Positions 20,367-32,580 are shown, counted from the stretch's first letter. The stretch is 64,000 nt of DNA from Pseudoips prasinana (GCA_951640165.1 OX621243.1:3720001-3784000), one strand, 5' to 3'. Numbers and translations: made by a program. The notes: generated from the sequence alone by a model not told the origin.

Positions 20367-23156
20367 ACTGGGTGAATTGCCCAACCCAAAAAACTTAAAC
20401 GGCATACCTGAGAACGGTAGTGCAATGTGCCGATTTTTAATTTTACACATTTTTTCTAAATAGCGAATGTACTTCTCTACCTCGGCAAAAAAAATCATTC
20501 ATTTCTACCCACTAATAGACCGAAAAAAAGATTGCAAAGTGTTATTTTATCATCACGGTGGCCTGTCCTGAACCCAATTCCTCTCATAAAATACCTTCCC
20601 CTGTAAATACATTCGTAATATGGATTTAAATCGATTTTGATATCATTAAATTATAATATTTTCGATCAAATAAAACTTTCTTTGTTTGTTTATCTTCTTT
20701 CTCATGGATTTGACAGTCATTCAACTTTTGCCCGGAAAAAAGTTATCATTTCAGAGGACAGTAAGTTTTAGTAGAATAGCCACGTCAAGATTGCGTTGTT
20801 AGGCCTGTGTCAAATTTCCTCACTTCGGATCCGTCCGGCTCAAGATCTCGGCATGAACGCACCCAATGTCTTGCGGTTTTCCACCAAAAAAGTAAGTTTA
20901 TCATTTCAATGATATGGGGACAAAAATTGTTTCATTTCAGTGGCTGTTATAACTCGTGCTAGATTCGTTTAATTTGTTTCAAAATTAAGTATTAAATTCG
21001 CCGTAAGTACTGTTTTGTTTGAGTAGTGTTCATATATTTTTAATAAATTTATTTCGGAGTTAAATGTAGAACTAACCTGTATTTTATCATCTCAGTGTTA
21101 TCATTTCAGTGGATTCGGTGTAATGTGACTGTAATACCAATTATAGTCCACCAGAATGAAATGTATCTCCGAAATGATAAAACCATATAGTTTTAGAGAT
21201 CCTTGTGTCAAATACAAGGTCATAGTTTTGTAATGTAAAATTACCTAGAGTTTAGATTTGATTATTCGGGTGTATTTGTTGTGTAATATTTGTGTTTACG
21301 ATATATAATGTATACACATATTTATGTAGTAAGTACATGTATATACTTACTTTACATACACATTTGTTCGGCTCAACGATAATGTGATGATGAGTGTGTG
21401 AGTCACCACCTTATACCTACTAATTGTCTACAAAATAATAATTTCGAGGGTTTACCTTTATTTTAAGTAAGTTACTTACCTTTACTTTTATGTCATTTAT
21501 TATGAGTAAATAATATCTATACATATATTAAAATCGTAGTAGGAAAGTCAAAACTGTACATTGAATATTTTTTAAACGATACTGATCTACAATCGATATC
21601 GAAACCAAAAATATAGTATTTAGAATTTTTGTCTGTTTATGTATGTCCGGGCTAAACTCAAAAAGTACTGCATGGATTTACTTAAAATTTTGCATGAATA
21701 TTACTAAGAGGTCGGGTCAACATATAGGCTACATATTATCACGCTATCACCTACAGGGGAGGAGCTGTGATAATTTATAACATTTAACGCGGGTAAAACC
21801 GCGGGGCACAGCTAGTTTTATATAATTTCTAAATTTTACAAGGTATAACAAATAAATCTATAATTCAAGTTATAAAAAAAGACTGATGTTTATAATAATT
21901 ATAGTGAAGACGTGTTGTGGTCTAATAATTAAAGAAGACTTGTTAAGTAGGTACATATATAAATTAAAAACCTATATTTACACTCATAAAAAGAAGCTGA
22001 TTAGTGAATTTGAAAAATTATTGTATGATTTAAAGTAACATGATGAAAAATCAATCTTTTTAAGCTACATACTTTCGCAGTTATGTATAAGTAATAATGT
22101 GGAACAAAACTTTTGGTTTTCGTTCTTTTTAGATATATACGTTTCTCTATTGTTGTAGTAAATTAAGAATAACGTGATCTCAATTTGGTTTCTGTCTGGT
22201 TTCTGTTTCATACAAACGTATAATAATATATAAGGATTAAAAGTACTAAGCTATTACTACTTAGATATGTTTATAATGTTTCTTATTCATTTATTGTGTT
22301 TTGAAATTGATTTAATTTTATAAGTTTTACTTATATACGTGTAGAAACACTATTCTCGTCTAGATACCAATTTAACCTAGCATTTTTCTCTAAGTGCAAT
22401 AGGTAGACATTATGTATTACTAATTAATTAATGACAAAACTTACAAATGCAGCCATAATATTAATCAGAAACTTTAAACTTCCTAACCCACTTCGTTAAC
22501 TCTTTTGAAAATATATTAAGTAAATAAGTATTAGTTCAAAACACATTAAACATATAAAAATATTTATGTATGGTTATCAGCAGTTACGATAAAGTTTTCC
22601 AACATTTTCACCAAACAACAACCAGAAAAAATACCAAAGGTTATATAAGTGAAGAAACAATTCATTCATATCGTAATAAACATTACATTGATATCATATT
22701 TTGGGGATATTGTAACCTCAAAGAATGATATATGGTAATACTAAATGTAATATCTGTATATCAATAATGATATTAAAATACCTGTGTACTGTCCTGTCTC
22801 AGTGTTAATCTAAAATTTGTGGATATCAAAACTAACAAAGTACGGAACCCTGGCTGCCCGGCACGGTTGTTCTTAGCTGTATCATTTCGGTGGATTTATT
22901 TCATTCCGGTGCACAGTCTATCATTTCGGTGGTCATTTTTATCATTTCGCTAGACACTTTTCACTTCAGTGGACTCTTAAAAATTCATCCTTAAATATTT
23001 ATGTCAGTTTTTATGATATTTGGTGTCCACTCACACACAATGTTATAAAATAGGCTAAAGTTTAATTTATCACTAAAAATATGTAAATAGCATTGAAATC
23101 AAAAAAAATCCACCGAAATGATAATTAAAAATGACTTGTTGAAATTCACCCAACTG
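20367..23156. mobile_element. Unclassified element with motif-studded ends
   Basis: Possible short inverted ends: ACTGGGTGAATTGCCC at 20367 and, reversed, GTTGGGTGAATTTC at 23156. Between them the word TATCATTTCRGTGG or close variants occurs about 13 times, clustered at 20540-21183 and 22879-23125, in both orientations. Examples are 20743, 20898, 21098, 22879, 22918 and, inverted, 21168 and 23108. No transposase frame was found, so it could be a non-autonomous DNA transposon. A Helitron (21516-21816) interrupts it. The boundaries are tentative. Confidence 0.5.
21516..21816 (+). mobile_element. Helitron, second family, copy 1
   Basis: TCTATACATATATTAAAATC to GCGGGTAAAACCGCGGGGCA then CAGCTAGT. 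A close partner is at 53468-53775, sharing AAAACTGTAC, TGTATGTCCGG, AAATTTTGCATGAATATTAC and GGGGAGGAGCTGT. Non-coding. Confidence 0.8.
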
Positions 23157-23159
23157 CAC

Positions 23160-24569
23160 ATAATAATATTATGGAGAATATAGACTAACGCATATAAATA
23201 CATAACATATATTTGGATTATAAACTTCAATTGACTGAAGGTATAATAAATTGTATATCAGGAAAAGTAATTTAGAATGTAATGTAAATTAAAAAGGTGG
23301 AAACGCGGAAATTGAAAATAAAGAAAGAATTAATTCTTCAGCAGCACATTAACTAGTTAGTGAAGACATTGCAAAAGAATATCAAGACACGATTAAATAA
23401 TAAAAGCAGTGAACCACATCAGTTGCTGACCTTGCCAAAGCAAAAGTAGAACAAACCGATATAGAAATCAAAATAGAAATGTCGTAAGAGGAAACGTACG
23501 TCATTCGCAGATCCGACAAGGTGGATGATCTCAGATGTTCGCTGTTGTTACATGCAAGTGCACGATACATTATCGCTATTTGTTTTGGCCACGACATGAA
23601 CATTCATCCAAAATTAAGTGGTGACTCCTGTATCCATTGATGCAATTAAGGACAGGATGAAGGTTTAATTAGATTGATGATATCGTATGTTTCAGATTGC
23701 AGAAGACGTGTATAACTTTTAAAATCTTATTTCTGGATTTAACAATCTTTATGTCTGGTCATGACATGAAATGTATATAGGTCAGCTAATGAATGAGCAA
23801 TAGTCATTTTAGTTTCGACGTCATTCAACTGACATGATGATGATTGAAATATTTTTCGTGCTTGAAAAATTGCAGACCAATTAAATAAGAATGTTGATGT
23901 CTTTGCTAAAATATTGCAAAACCAAGTGAACACAGCATTAAACAAAACATCTGCACCAACACAAACGGAGCGTAAAACTAGAGCAATTTTCGCAGACCGT
24001 GAAGTTCTAAAAACAGCACATTTAGCGAGTAAAGCTGCACCGTGATTGACAGTAACACACATGTGTCCTCCGCAGTGATTGACGCGGTGTCCATGCACTA
24101 CACCGCCTCAAAAATTATCGCTTTTGGCATAACACCAAGCTCTATAACTTCCCTTGCTAACTAAGACAGCTTCGACTCACTCTATACGTTTAAACATGTT
24201 TGCAGACTGCTAAACTAATGGCTTAGATTAACTATGAAAACTGAACAACATATGCGTAGGACGACGTTATTATTGCTTGGAAGTTATTGGGGTAGAAATA
24301 ACGTCCATTAAAGATGGACTCCCCCATATTACAACTAAGGATACACAAATCTTCTAACACGTCATAATATGTGTGGACACTTGTGTGGTGTGACATCCGG
24401 ATTCGCACGGGTAGACAGAAAGATAGCTTTAGAACTTTTAAAAATTACTGCATTTGGAGAAGTAGAAGAAACAACAACTAAAGAAAGAAAATCGTCGAAA
24501 ACGCCAGCCAAAATCAGGCTCAAGGTAGGTACAACCAACCAATCTATAGGGAAACCGAGCTGTGCCTCT
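23160..24569. other. No recognised gene
   Basis: Weak frames occur at 23739-24098 (minus, 119 codons) and 24369-24629 (both strands). None shows a domain or splice-flanked exon that I recognise. They may be relics or chance. Confidence 0.4.
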
Positions 24570-24736
24570 AGCACGAGTTTCTGCTGTTTACTTACTCGAT
24601 CACACGTACAGTTTCCTCCCATACATTGAGCACCAGCGCCTCTCGCGGAAACTATTAAGAACTAAAACCCTGGTGCTCAATGTATGGGACGAAACTGTAC
24701 GTGTGATCGAGTAAGTAAACTGCAGGAACTCGTGCT
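24570..24736. repeat. Long near-perfect hairpin, 67-bp arms
   Basis: Left arm 24570-24636 and right arm 24670-24736 are reverse complements with only about 3 mismatches, around a 33-base loop (about 24637-24669) containing CGCCTCTCGCGG. The outer arm reads AGCACGAGTTTC and the inner CATTGAGCACCAG. It is consistent with a snap-back MITE or a recent inverted duplication, and transcription would give a long RNA hairpin. Confidence 0.85.
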
Positions 24737-24978
24737 AGAACCACTGTTTTCTTTTCGGCACATAATAGGGAGCATCTCAAGGTAGCATTTTTTATTACAC
24801 AATGAGTAACATAAATAGTGAACGTAATATAAGGAGCGCTATCTCTCCATGAAACTAAATTAATTACACAAAGCGATTTAATGAAAACCTTAAAAAAACA
24901 TCAGTGATTCTTGTACATTCCTACAACTTTGTATAAAACTCTTGGTGTGAGAGTCCGACTCGCACTTCGCCGATTTTT

Positions 24979-25130
24979 GAAGTTATACTTCTTTTGGCGC
25001 GATGGAGAAAAATGATGAGAGTGAATTTTTACGATGCGCGCGCATCGTAAAAATAACAGCATGACGTTAGTTCTAGGTGGTATGAAAATTGATAACTATG
25101 TTCAAGTTGTATATAAAGAAGTATAACTTC
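24979..25130. mobile_element. Small MITE with central palindrome
   Basis: Inverted ends GAAGTTATACTTCTTT (24979) and AAAGAAGTATAACTTC (ending 25130). A perfect 30-bp palindrome centred on GCGCGC lies at 25025-25054. About 150 bp, non-coding, with the look of a widespread lepidopteran MITE. A GTCCGACTCGCACTTC fragment of the 'GGGTTCCGT' repeat precedes it. Confidence 0.65.
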
Positions 25131-25477
25131 TAACGCGTGTACATAGGTACACACAAGTTTTTTTTTTGAGTATTTAGTTCTGTTAAACCGTTTGTTCTTA
25201 GATTACTTTATAAAGGACAGCAGGCTCAGTGAGAGGTGAGGTCAGGTCCTGGTACTCGTATCTGGATTGTGTTAGATAGAGCGAAGTCTATATCGACGGG
25301 CCGGTTGGAATGGTAAATACTTGCCTTTCACGCCGCAGTTCGTGGGTTCGATTCCCATCCAGGAAAAATATTTGTGTGCATGAACATCTGTTCTCTGTTT
25401 GTCCTGAATCCTGAGGGAGTATTATTAATTATCTATATTATAATATTTACAAAACAAACGTAGTATATGTAATAATA

Positions 25478-26759
25478 GGTCTTTACCTATGAAATTGCCG
25501 TTTTGTATGAAAAAATTTAAACGAATTTTTTTCATGAATTTTTTTATTTGTATTAATCGAAGTAATCACCCATGCAATCAATGCATCTTTGCCATCGCAG
25601 TGGCAGTTTATTGATGCCCTTCTTAAAGAAATCAGCTGGACGGGAGGCAACAAATTCTTCAAAGGCATTTTGTACTGCCTCTCGGGTATTGAATTTTTTT
25701 CCCGCCAAGAAGTTATCCAAATTCTGGAAAAAGTAGTAGTCTGTAGGCGCAAGGTCTGGTGAGTAGGGCGGATGACGGAGAGCTTCCAACCCCAGTTCTT
25801 GCAACTTGGAGACCGTCTGCTGTGCAGTATGAGGTCGCGCGTTGTCGTGCAGGAGCAGCGGAGACGAGCGATTGACCAATGCTGGTTGGAGATGCGCCAG
25901 CTTCTCCATCATTGTGCTCAGTTCTTCACAGTACACATCTGCAGTAATGCTCACCCCGTTTGGTAAGAAGCTGTGATGAATCACACCGGCGCTAGACCAC
26001 CAAACAGTGACCATCACTTTTCTAGGGGTAAGTTTTCGTTTAGGGCATTGTTTAGGTGCTGAACCAGGATCCAACCAACTTGCTGAGCGCTTGCGGTTAT
26101 CAAACAGAATCCATTTTTCATCGCAGGTAACAATGCGGTTCAAAATTCCTTCATTTGTGTGTCTGTTGAGCAGTGCAAGGCACGTCTCGACGCGTACTTC
26201 GCGCTGGCGATCATTGAGTTCGTGGGGCACCCATTTGTCAAGCTTTTTTACCTTGCCAATTTGACGCAAATGGACCAATATTTATTTGACGCTAACGTCG
26301 AAAGCTGCTGCTAATTCAGCCGTAGATTGTGTATCATCAGCTTCCACAACCGCCTTTAATTCGTCATTGTCGACCAAAGTCTTCGGACGACCGCGAGGTT
26401 CATTTTTCAGGTCGAAATTTCCAGAACGGAAGCGAGCAAACCAATAACAGGTGGTGCGTTGGTTTGTAGTGTTAGCTCCGTAAACGTCGTTGATGTTGCG
26501 TGCCGCTTGTGCCGCGTTGCTGCCACGACGGTACTCATATTCCATAATTACTCGAATTTTTAACGTATCCATGATGACGAAAAAGATTGAAATGCGATGA
26601 AAATGTAACACTAATCAATAAAGAAATGACTACTTTTGGAAAAAAGAATCCATGTTTTTAAAATAAAATTAATTTGAAATTAGAATTCTTAGCCAAACAA
26701 AAATTATTTTGATTTGAAATGGCCAGTACTGCAGAACGGCAATTTCATAGGTAAAGACC
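25478..26759 (-). mobile_element. mariner transposon, complete ends
   Basis: Flanked by TA on both sides (25476-25477 and 26760-26761), the mariner target duplication. Perfect 25-bp inverted repeats begin GGTCTTTACCTATGAAATTG (25478-25502) and are mirrored at 26735-26759. The length, 1282 bp, is canonical. It carries one transposase frame on the minus strand with a single premature stop. It is inserted in the SINE that surrounds it. Confidence 0.93.
25553..26572 (-). pseudogene. mariner transposase with one in-frame stop
   Basis: Start chosen at the ATG of MDTLKIRVIMEYEYRRG (26572-26570), the usual mariner start. The N-terminal half holds the paired helix-turn-helix DNA-binding region with the GRPK hook between helices (about residues 60-63). 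A TAA at 26284-26282 interrupts the frame after DVSVK; the same frame then continues to the normal stop with no other lesion. WVPHEL and the catalytic triad are present: TCDEKW, LLHDNARPH and YSPDLAPTDY, with 34 residues between the second and third Asp (DD34D). The total of about 339 codons is normal. As written it makes only a DNA-binding fragment of about 96 residues. Confidence 0.92.
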
Positions 26760-27087
26760 TAATATATCAGTAATCTGGTTACCATAATACAAGCTCTGCT
26801 TAGTTTAATTTGTGGTCAGATGGCCGTGTGTAAATAATGTCCCAGAATATGATTTATTTATGGAAGTTATGGCCCTCCATAAATCAATAAAAAGCCTATT
26901 TCAAACTGACAGAAATAAGTCTGGTAAACGAACTGTCATGTTAGTCTAGTGATTAGTCAGATTGCCGTGTGTGAATAATGTCTCACGATATTATTTCTAT
27001 TAATGTATGGGTGGGTGAATACTCCCTATTGCCTAATGAGTAGATACTGCTGAAGAAACAAGCGGGTAACCTAAGTAATAATAATAA

Positions 27088-27330
27088 TATTTAGGGACAA
27101 TGTCACACAGATCATCCTACCTAGCCCCAAACTAAGCAAAGCTTGTACTATGGGTACCAGGCGACGATATACATACTTATATAGATAGATAAATACTTAT
27201 ATACATAGAAAACATCCATGACTCAGAAACAAATATTCGTGCTCATCACACAAATATTTGCACTTATGATTCGAACCCAGGACCACCAGCTTCGTAGGCA
27301 GGAGCACTACCAACTAGGCTACGGTGATCG
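27088..27330 (-). mobile_element. SINE (family B)
   Basis: Nearly identical to 43836-44072. Tail at 27095 (ACAATGTCACACAGATCATC), head near 27270-27330 with ATTCGAACCCAGGACCACC. A few bases of the B box are deleted (CTTATGATTCG). Confidence 0.8.
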
Positions 27331-27334
27331 TCAT

Positions 27335-27820
27335 CGTCTACTTAATCTAACTTGCTTGTTTTTATAGCAGTTTATAAGGGAAATCAGCCTAGTGAGGAGT
27401 GACATCGTGATGCTCGTAATACTTGGGGCATTACGAGCCTCACGAGGTATTAATACTTTCAAAAAGATTCCCGTAAAAATGACTAAGCAAATAAATATAA
27501 AACCATCCCGCCAATCATTCTAATGATAGGGGATTCTTCAAACATAGCGTGACTTGTAACAATACGAAACAATGGTATGACGATACGAGAAACAATAAGC
27601 CAATGATATAGTGAATCGTTCCAAGATAAAACAATGTATTTCACATCACACACCAATAAATTACCGTGCCTAATAGATAACGCTACGATGATAAAATATT
27701 AAGGAATTCCAACTATCCCCCTCGAAAATTCATCACTACTTTTCAAATAGACACGCGAGAACGAACAAAAAATATTACCGTAGGTTTTATGTAAAATAGA
27801 TTACGTTATTTTTATTTTAT
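27335..27820. other. No recognised feature
   Basis: AT-rich; no supported gene or repeat. Confidence 0.4.
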
Positions 27821-28120
27821 GTCATAGGGCGACAAACGAGCAAGCGGGTCACCTGATGGTAAGTGATCACCGGCCGCCCATGTACACTCGCAACTCCACA
27901 GGAGTCACGGATGCGTTGCCGGCCTTTAAAAGAGTCAGCAAACAAGGGTTGCTGACCCCTCCCCGCACCTCGCTCTGGCGACCTTATTCACACGTAGAAA
28001 CACAACATTCAAGTTATTAATGTTATTATTAAGGAATGTCTTCTGTAAGGTGGAAGCACTTTCCCAGTCGGGCTGTTCTTTGAGCGAATGAACGCTGTGC
28101 CCTACCTCTTCTAACATATT
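27821..28120 (-). repeat. Common lepidopteran interspersed repeat
   Basis: GACAAACGAGCAAGCGGGTC, ACCTGATGGTAAGTGATCAC, then GCGTTGCCGGCCTTTAAAAG form a block very common in moth and butterfly genomes. The minus-strand frame 28117-27935 has no domain. The parent element is not identified here. Confidence 0.6.
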
Positions 28121-28129
28121 CGTATTCTT

Positions 28130-28370
28130 AAGCTTAGCCGTGTGCTTTCCGGCCCAGGAAAACTAACAGGGCTACCCCATACCATCCCATATGTGTCATA
28201 AAAGACGACTAAGGGATACACCAGGTAGTCTAGCAGCAGCGCCACCCGTGTACGTTACCACTTAAATGCGGTCGCTAACTCGCATACCAGCAAACCCCTC
28301 CAAATGGCAACGTTATTGCACCTTTGGGGGAGGCCTATGTCCAGCAGTGGACGATATCAGGCTGATGATA
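28130..28370 (-). repeat. GC-rich repeat fragment plus RTE tail
   Basis: 28140-28260 is an inverted, diverged copy of the unit at 54157-54890 (TAACAGGGCTACCCCATACC, ATACACCAGGTAGTCTAGCA). 28318-28370 is an RTE-type tail in plus orientation (GGGGGAGGCCTATGTCCAGC, ending CAGGCTGATGATATTG). Confidence 0.55.
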
Positions 28371-28404
28371 TTGTTACTAGTTTTCGTCATAAAATATATA
28401 TTAT

Positions 28405-28612
<208 letters not shown>

Positions 28613-28615
28613 GAC

Positions 28616-28859
28616 TAAGGGTTAGCGCAGACAGAGAGGAGCGCAGCGGAGAGGATTTTATTAAGGCACTAGAAAATCAACTTTAAAATTATTGAAATAA
28701 AGTGCATGTATGCTTGAACATTATAATGCGCGAGACTGCGCGAGCATTTTGTCAGGTTCAACCATATATGCACTTTATTTTTATAGCTCTAAAGTTGATT
28801 TTCTAGTGCCTTAATAAAATCCTCTCTGCTGAGCTTCTCTCTGTCTGCGCTGACCCTAA
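28616..28859. mobile_element. Foldback MITE, about 110-bp arms
   Basis: TAAGGGTTAGCGCAGACAGA at the left is mirrored by TTAGGGTCAGCGCAGACAGA (reverse complement) at the right. Homology runs inward past AAGGCACTAGAAAATCAACT to AAAGTGCAT. GAC flanks both ends (28613-28615 and 28860-28862), a possible 3-bp target duplication. No coding capacity. Confidence 0.78.
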
Positions 28860-29084
28860 GACATTCCTTCAACACTTCGAAATCGTCGCCTATTTATGGG
28901 CAACCATGTAATTATAACTTTTGCTAATACAATTAATTAAACTAACTATAATAATATATTTGAGAGAAAACATTCAACCAACCTCAAATTTTTTACACAA
29001 CAATCGATATTGCACTTAAAATTACTTATCGGATAACGAAAATACTAATAAAATCTTCACAAACAACAAAAAATCATGTAACAT

Positions 29085-29401
29085 TTATTTATTTATTTAT
29101 TTAACATACAAACAAAAAAAATACTTGTCCAATTGATAGTCTGATTGTCTTTTGAAGTAGGATATAAATTGAGAATGCTGCCACAATTCGCGCCACTTGT
29201 AATTACAATAATTACGCATTGCGTTCGTTAATAATTGGTACGGTAAAAAATTTTGAAACCTGGTATAATTCGGGCCATATTAAATTACAATAACTCATAC
29301 TTACATTGCGTAGGCACAAAAATGATTCTTAAATAAAATATCAATATAAACAAATTAATATTACAATGTATTTCAGTACCATGTCAATAAATTACAAAAT
29401 G
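29085..29401 (-). mobile_element. Probable older LINE 3' end
   Basis: ATTTATTTATTTATTTAAC at the left looks like a (TAAA)n tail in reverse orientation, followed by 3'-untranslated-like AT-rich sequence. The younger RTE element interrupts it at 29402, and 32986-33260 may be its continuation. Weak evidence. Confidence 0.35.
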
Positions 29402-29413
29402 TGTGTTTAATTA
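29402..29413. repeat. Target-site duplication of the RTE LINE, left copy
   Basis: TGTGTTTAATTA here matches exactly 32974-32985 on the other side of the LINE. Confidence 0.85.
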
Positions 29414-29436
29414 CATACATACATACATACATAGAC

Positions 29437-32400
29437 TCACGCCTGTTTCCCAGAGGGGTAGGCAGAGACAACGGATTTCCATTTGTCACGATCTTTGCAT
29501 ACTTCTTTTGCCTCGATTACTGACATTATATTCTTCATACATGCTCGCCGGTTTAGGGTACTTCTGACCTGCCCTTTCTTGAGAACATCTCCAATTTGGT
29601 CAGAGAATGTTCGACGTGGTCTTCCCCTTCCGGTTGTCCCATTCACACAGGCCAGGTATACTTCTTTTGTCAATCTTCTTTCATTCATCCTTTCTAAATG
29701 GCCAAACCATCTCAGCATGCCTTTTTCAATCTTTGTGACTACATCCTCTTTCACACCACAACGCTCTCTTACATCAGTATTTCGAATTCTGTCTCTCAAA
29801 GTCACACCACACATACTTCTCAGAGCTCTCATTTCCACTGCATTTATTTTCCTTTCATTCTTTTTCTGCCATACCCAACTTTCACTTCCATACATTAAAG
29901 TTGGCACTAACACTCCATCGTGCACGGCTAGTCGAGCCTTCTTTGATACTTGCCGGCTACTCATAAAGGCGTGTAGTGCCCCATTCACTCTATTCCCCGC
30001 ATTTACTCTTCTAACAATATCTTTTTCATATTTCCCATCTCTCGTAAACAAAGTTCCCAAATATACAAACTCATTCACCTGTTCGACTTTCTCTCCTCCA
30101 ATCACAATATCACACGTTGTCGTGTATTCATCCCTCTCAAATACCATTACTTTCGTCTTACCTACATTCATTTTCATCCCTTTCCTTTCAAAAGCTTCAT
30201 GCATATTTGTTACCATCACCTGCAACTCGTCCGCAGATGATGCAAGTAGAACTTGATCATCAGCGTACAGCAGACATTTGATGAGTAACTCATTCATCCT
30301 TACACCGCATTCACTTTCTTTCAAATCTTTTAAACAGCTATCCATGAATAGGTTAAACAACCACGGTGACGCTACACATCCCTGTCTAACACCCTTTTGG
30401 ATGCTAAACCACTCGGTGTATGACCCGTTAATCCTCACGCAAGCTCTGGAATCCCTATAAAGAGATTTTAGTGCTTGAACAAGGTTGTCGTTCAACCCAT
30501 ACATGGACAGTACCGACCATAGTTCACTCCTCAACACTCTATCGTAGGCCTTTTCTAAGTCTACGAAGGCACAGTAAACCTTTTGGTTTTTGCCCAAAAA
30601 CTTCTCTACTATGCTTCGCAGAGAAAAGACCTGATCCGTGCATCCCATTCCTTTCCGAAAACCTGCCTGTGCATCCCATATTTTCGCATCGGTTTCTTTC
30701 ACAACTCTTTCAACCAATACTTTTGCATACAACTTACCAACGACGCTGAGTAGACTAATGCCCCTATAGTTTTTACAGTCTTGCCGTGAGCCTTTCCCTT
30801 TGTAAAGAGGTACGATGACAGCCTTGCACCAATCACTTGGCACTTGGCCGGTGGTATAGCATAAATTGAATAGGCTGCACAGCTGACTCGCTATGACGCC
30901 ATGTCCAGCCTTCAGCATCTCGGAAGTTATCCTGTCATACCCTGGTGACTTACCTGATTTCATACCCTTAATAGCTTTCACAATCTCATCCATACCAATG
31001 TCATCTTTACATTTGTTCTTGTCTATACTTAGTGAACTACGTTCACTCTCTGTTACACCTCTTTCATACAAACTTTCAAAATACTCCTTCCAACATTTTA
31101 ACACGCATTCTTCCCCTTTCACTATATTTCCATCTTGGTCTCGTATGGATTTCAGTTCTGAGGTTTGAGTTATGCCTCTTACTGATCTAACGGATTTCCA
31201 GAAAAACTTAATGTTCGTCTGAAAATCCTTAGACAACCTTCTATCAAAATTATCCTTTTGTTCATTTTTCTTTTCATTCACCACATCCTTTACAATTCCT
31301 TTCATTGTCCTATAATCATTCCAGGCCCTTTCTATATCCTCATTCGTCGCCTTATGCATTCGTTCGTTTGCTCTGGTGGCTAGCCAGTCTAACCACGCTT
31401 TCTTCTTTTCACATACAACTTTTTGTACACTTTTATCCCACCAAATATTCTTCATCTTTCTTCCTCTTCGTCTCTTTATTACACCACATACTTCACCAGC
31501 TACACTCACCACACCTTCTTTGACTACCTTCCATAGCTCTTCTACTTCTCTTATGTCTTCAGATCCCTCAAACTTCTCAACCAACTTACTTTTGTACTCA
31601 TCTGGCACTTCTTCCTCTTGCAGTTCCTCTACTTTTATTCTCTCAAGTACACTTTTAGTCTCAGGGATTCGGTGGCGCCATCCTTTGAATAGACCACTTA
31701 TTCGGCTCATTACCAGAAAGTGGTCTGTATGGATTGCGGTCCCACGATAGACTCTTGTGTCTAGAACATTCTTTCTCAGTCTTTCATCTACAATCACGAA
31801 GTCAATCATACTCTTTCTCACATTTTTCCTCTCTCGTGTAAACGTATGGATTCTTTTATGTTCAAACATAGTATTTGTAACACAAAGACCCCATTCCAAA
31901 CATATCTCAAGCAGACTGTACCCATTCTCATTCTCACTTTCGTCACCGAATTGACCTAGTACTCTTTCAAAACCATCACGTTTTACCCCAACCCATCCAT
32001 TAAAATCACCTAACATTATTACTCTTTCATTATACTGACTTAACCGCAACACATCTCTCAGGGTCTCCCAGAATGCCTTTCTTTCCTCTTGTTCTCGCTG
32101 TATTACAACTGCACCCATATCTACAGGAGCGTACACTCCTACTAGGAAGATACGGGTCATACCAACTTTCATTCTCAACCACATTACTCTTGCATTCACG
32201 CATTCGAACTCAGTCACACACTCAGACATACTTGTGGAAAGAATGAGACCCACACCTTGGCAACCTCTGGTGGTGTTCGGTACTCCAGACCAATATGCCG
32301 TGTATTGTCCGTGTGTTGTAGTATCACACCCTTTCCGCTTCGTCTCATTCACACACAACACATCGATCCGCTTTTCACTCATCAGCTGACATACTTCGTC

Positions 32401-32544
32401 CATCTTACCTTCTATTCCTCCTCCCACATTCAACGTAGCAAAACGGCTCTCCGTTGGCCACTTTTCGCCTCTCTGGGAAACGAGACGTGACGGGTGGCGG
32501 ACCACGTCGCCGCCATTTGAACGATTAAAATGAATTATAACCAT
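29437..32544 (-). CDS. RTE-like LINE endonuclease-reverse transcriptase
   Basis: An uninterrupted frame; the first ATG is at 32544-32542, giving about 1035 residues, and the frame is open upstream to 32580 without another ATG. Numbering from that first open codon (add 12 to count from the ATG). N-terminal apurinic-type endonuclease (about 47-295): ATLNVGG, VNETK (Glu 79), GVYAP (148-152), LGDFNGW (190-196), IDFV (259-262) and TDHFLV (285-290). A lysine-rich linker follows. Reverse transcriptase (about 535-800): [36 protein letters not shown] with catalytic Asp near 674, [11 protein letters not shown], and [10 protein letters not shown] (772-775 YADD). C-terminal region with [16 protein letters not shown]. 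It would nick genomic DNA and copy its own RNA at the break. All visible catalytic residues are present. Confidence 0.9.
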   Translation of the reverse strand: MVIIHFNRSNGGDVVRHPSRLVSQRGEKWPTESRFATLNVGGGIEGKMDEVCQLMSEKRIDVLCVNETKRKGCDTTTHGQYTAYWSGVPNTTRGCQGVGLILSTSMSECVTEFECVNARVMWLRMKVGMTRIFLVGVYAPVDMGAVVIQREQEERKAFWETLRDVLRLSQYNERVIMLGDFNGWVGVKRDGFERVLGQFGDESENENGYSLLEICLEWGLCVTNTMFEHKRIHTFTRERKNVRKSMIDFVIVDERLRKNVLDTRVYRGTAIHTDHFLVMSRISGLFKGWRHRIPETKSVLERIKVEELQEEEVPDEYKSKLVEKFEGSEDIREVEELWKVVKEGVVSVAGEVCGVIKRRRGRKMKNIWWDKSVQKVVCEKKKAWLDWLATRANERMHKATNEDIERAWNDYRTMKGIVKDVVNEKKNEQKDNFDRRLSKDFQTNIKFFWKSVRSVRGITQTSELKSIRDQDGNIVKGEECVLKCWKEYFESLYERGVTESERSSLSIDKNKCKDDIGMDEIVKAIKGMKSGKSPGYDRITSEMLKAGHGVIASQLCSLFNLCYTTGQVPSDWCKAVIVPLYKGKGSRQDCKNYRGISLLSVVGKLYAKVLVERVVKETDAKIWDAQAGFRKGMGCTDQVFSLRSIVEKFLGKNQKVYCAFVDLEKAYDRVLRSELWSVLSMYGLNDNLVQALKSLYRDSRACVRINGSYTEWFSIQKGVRQGCVASPWLFNLFMDSCLKDLKESECGVRMNELLIKCLLYADDQVLLASSADELQVMVTNMHEAFERKGMKMNVGKTKVMVFERDEYTTTCDIVIGGEKVEQVNEFVYLGTLFTRDGKYEKDIVRRVNAGNRVNGALHAFMSSRQVSKKARLAVHDGVLVPTLMYGSESWVWQKKNERKINAVEMRALRSMCGVTLRDRIRNTDVRERCGVKEDVVTKIEKGMLRWFGHLERMNERRLTKEVYLACVNGTTGRGRPRRTFSDQIGDVLKKGQVRSTLNRRACMKNIMSVIEAKEVCKDRDKWKSVVSAYPSGKQA

Positions 32545-32580
32545 TGCGTTCCCACGAGTATTAGGGACTAAACGGTCCAC

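Larger units (their letters stand above)
25293..26872 (+). mobile_element. SINE (family A) split by mariner
   Basis: Head and body at 25293-25475: ACGCCGCAGTTCGTGGGTTC, ATTCCCATCCAGGA, then TGTTTGTCCTGAATCC. After the mariner (25478-26759) the tail resumes at 26762 with TCTGGTTACC, TACAAGCTCTGCTTAG and CAGATGGCCGTGTGTAAATA. Joining both sides gives the order seen in the uninterrupted copy at 61352-61632. Confidence 0.82.

Noticed and set aside
24362..24629. Overlapping 86-codon frames on both strands
   Set aside because: No domain, and the 3' part runs into the left arm of the hairpin; likely chance.
29483..32490. Many plus-strand frames of 60-257 codons
   Set aside because: They are antisense shadows of the long LINE frame on the minus strand, with biased composition and no domains.
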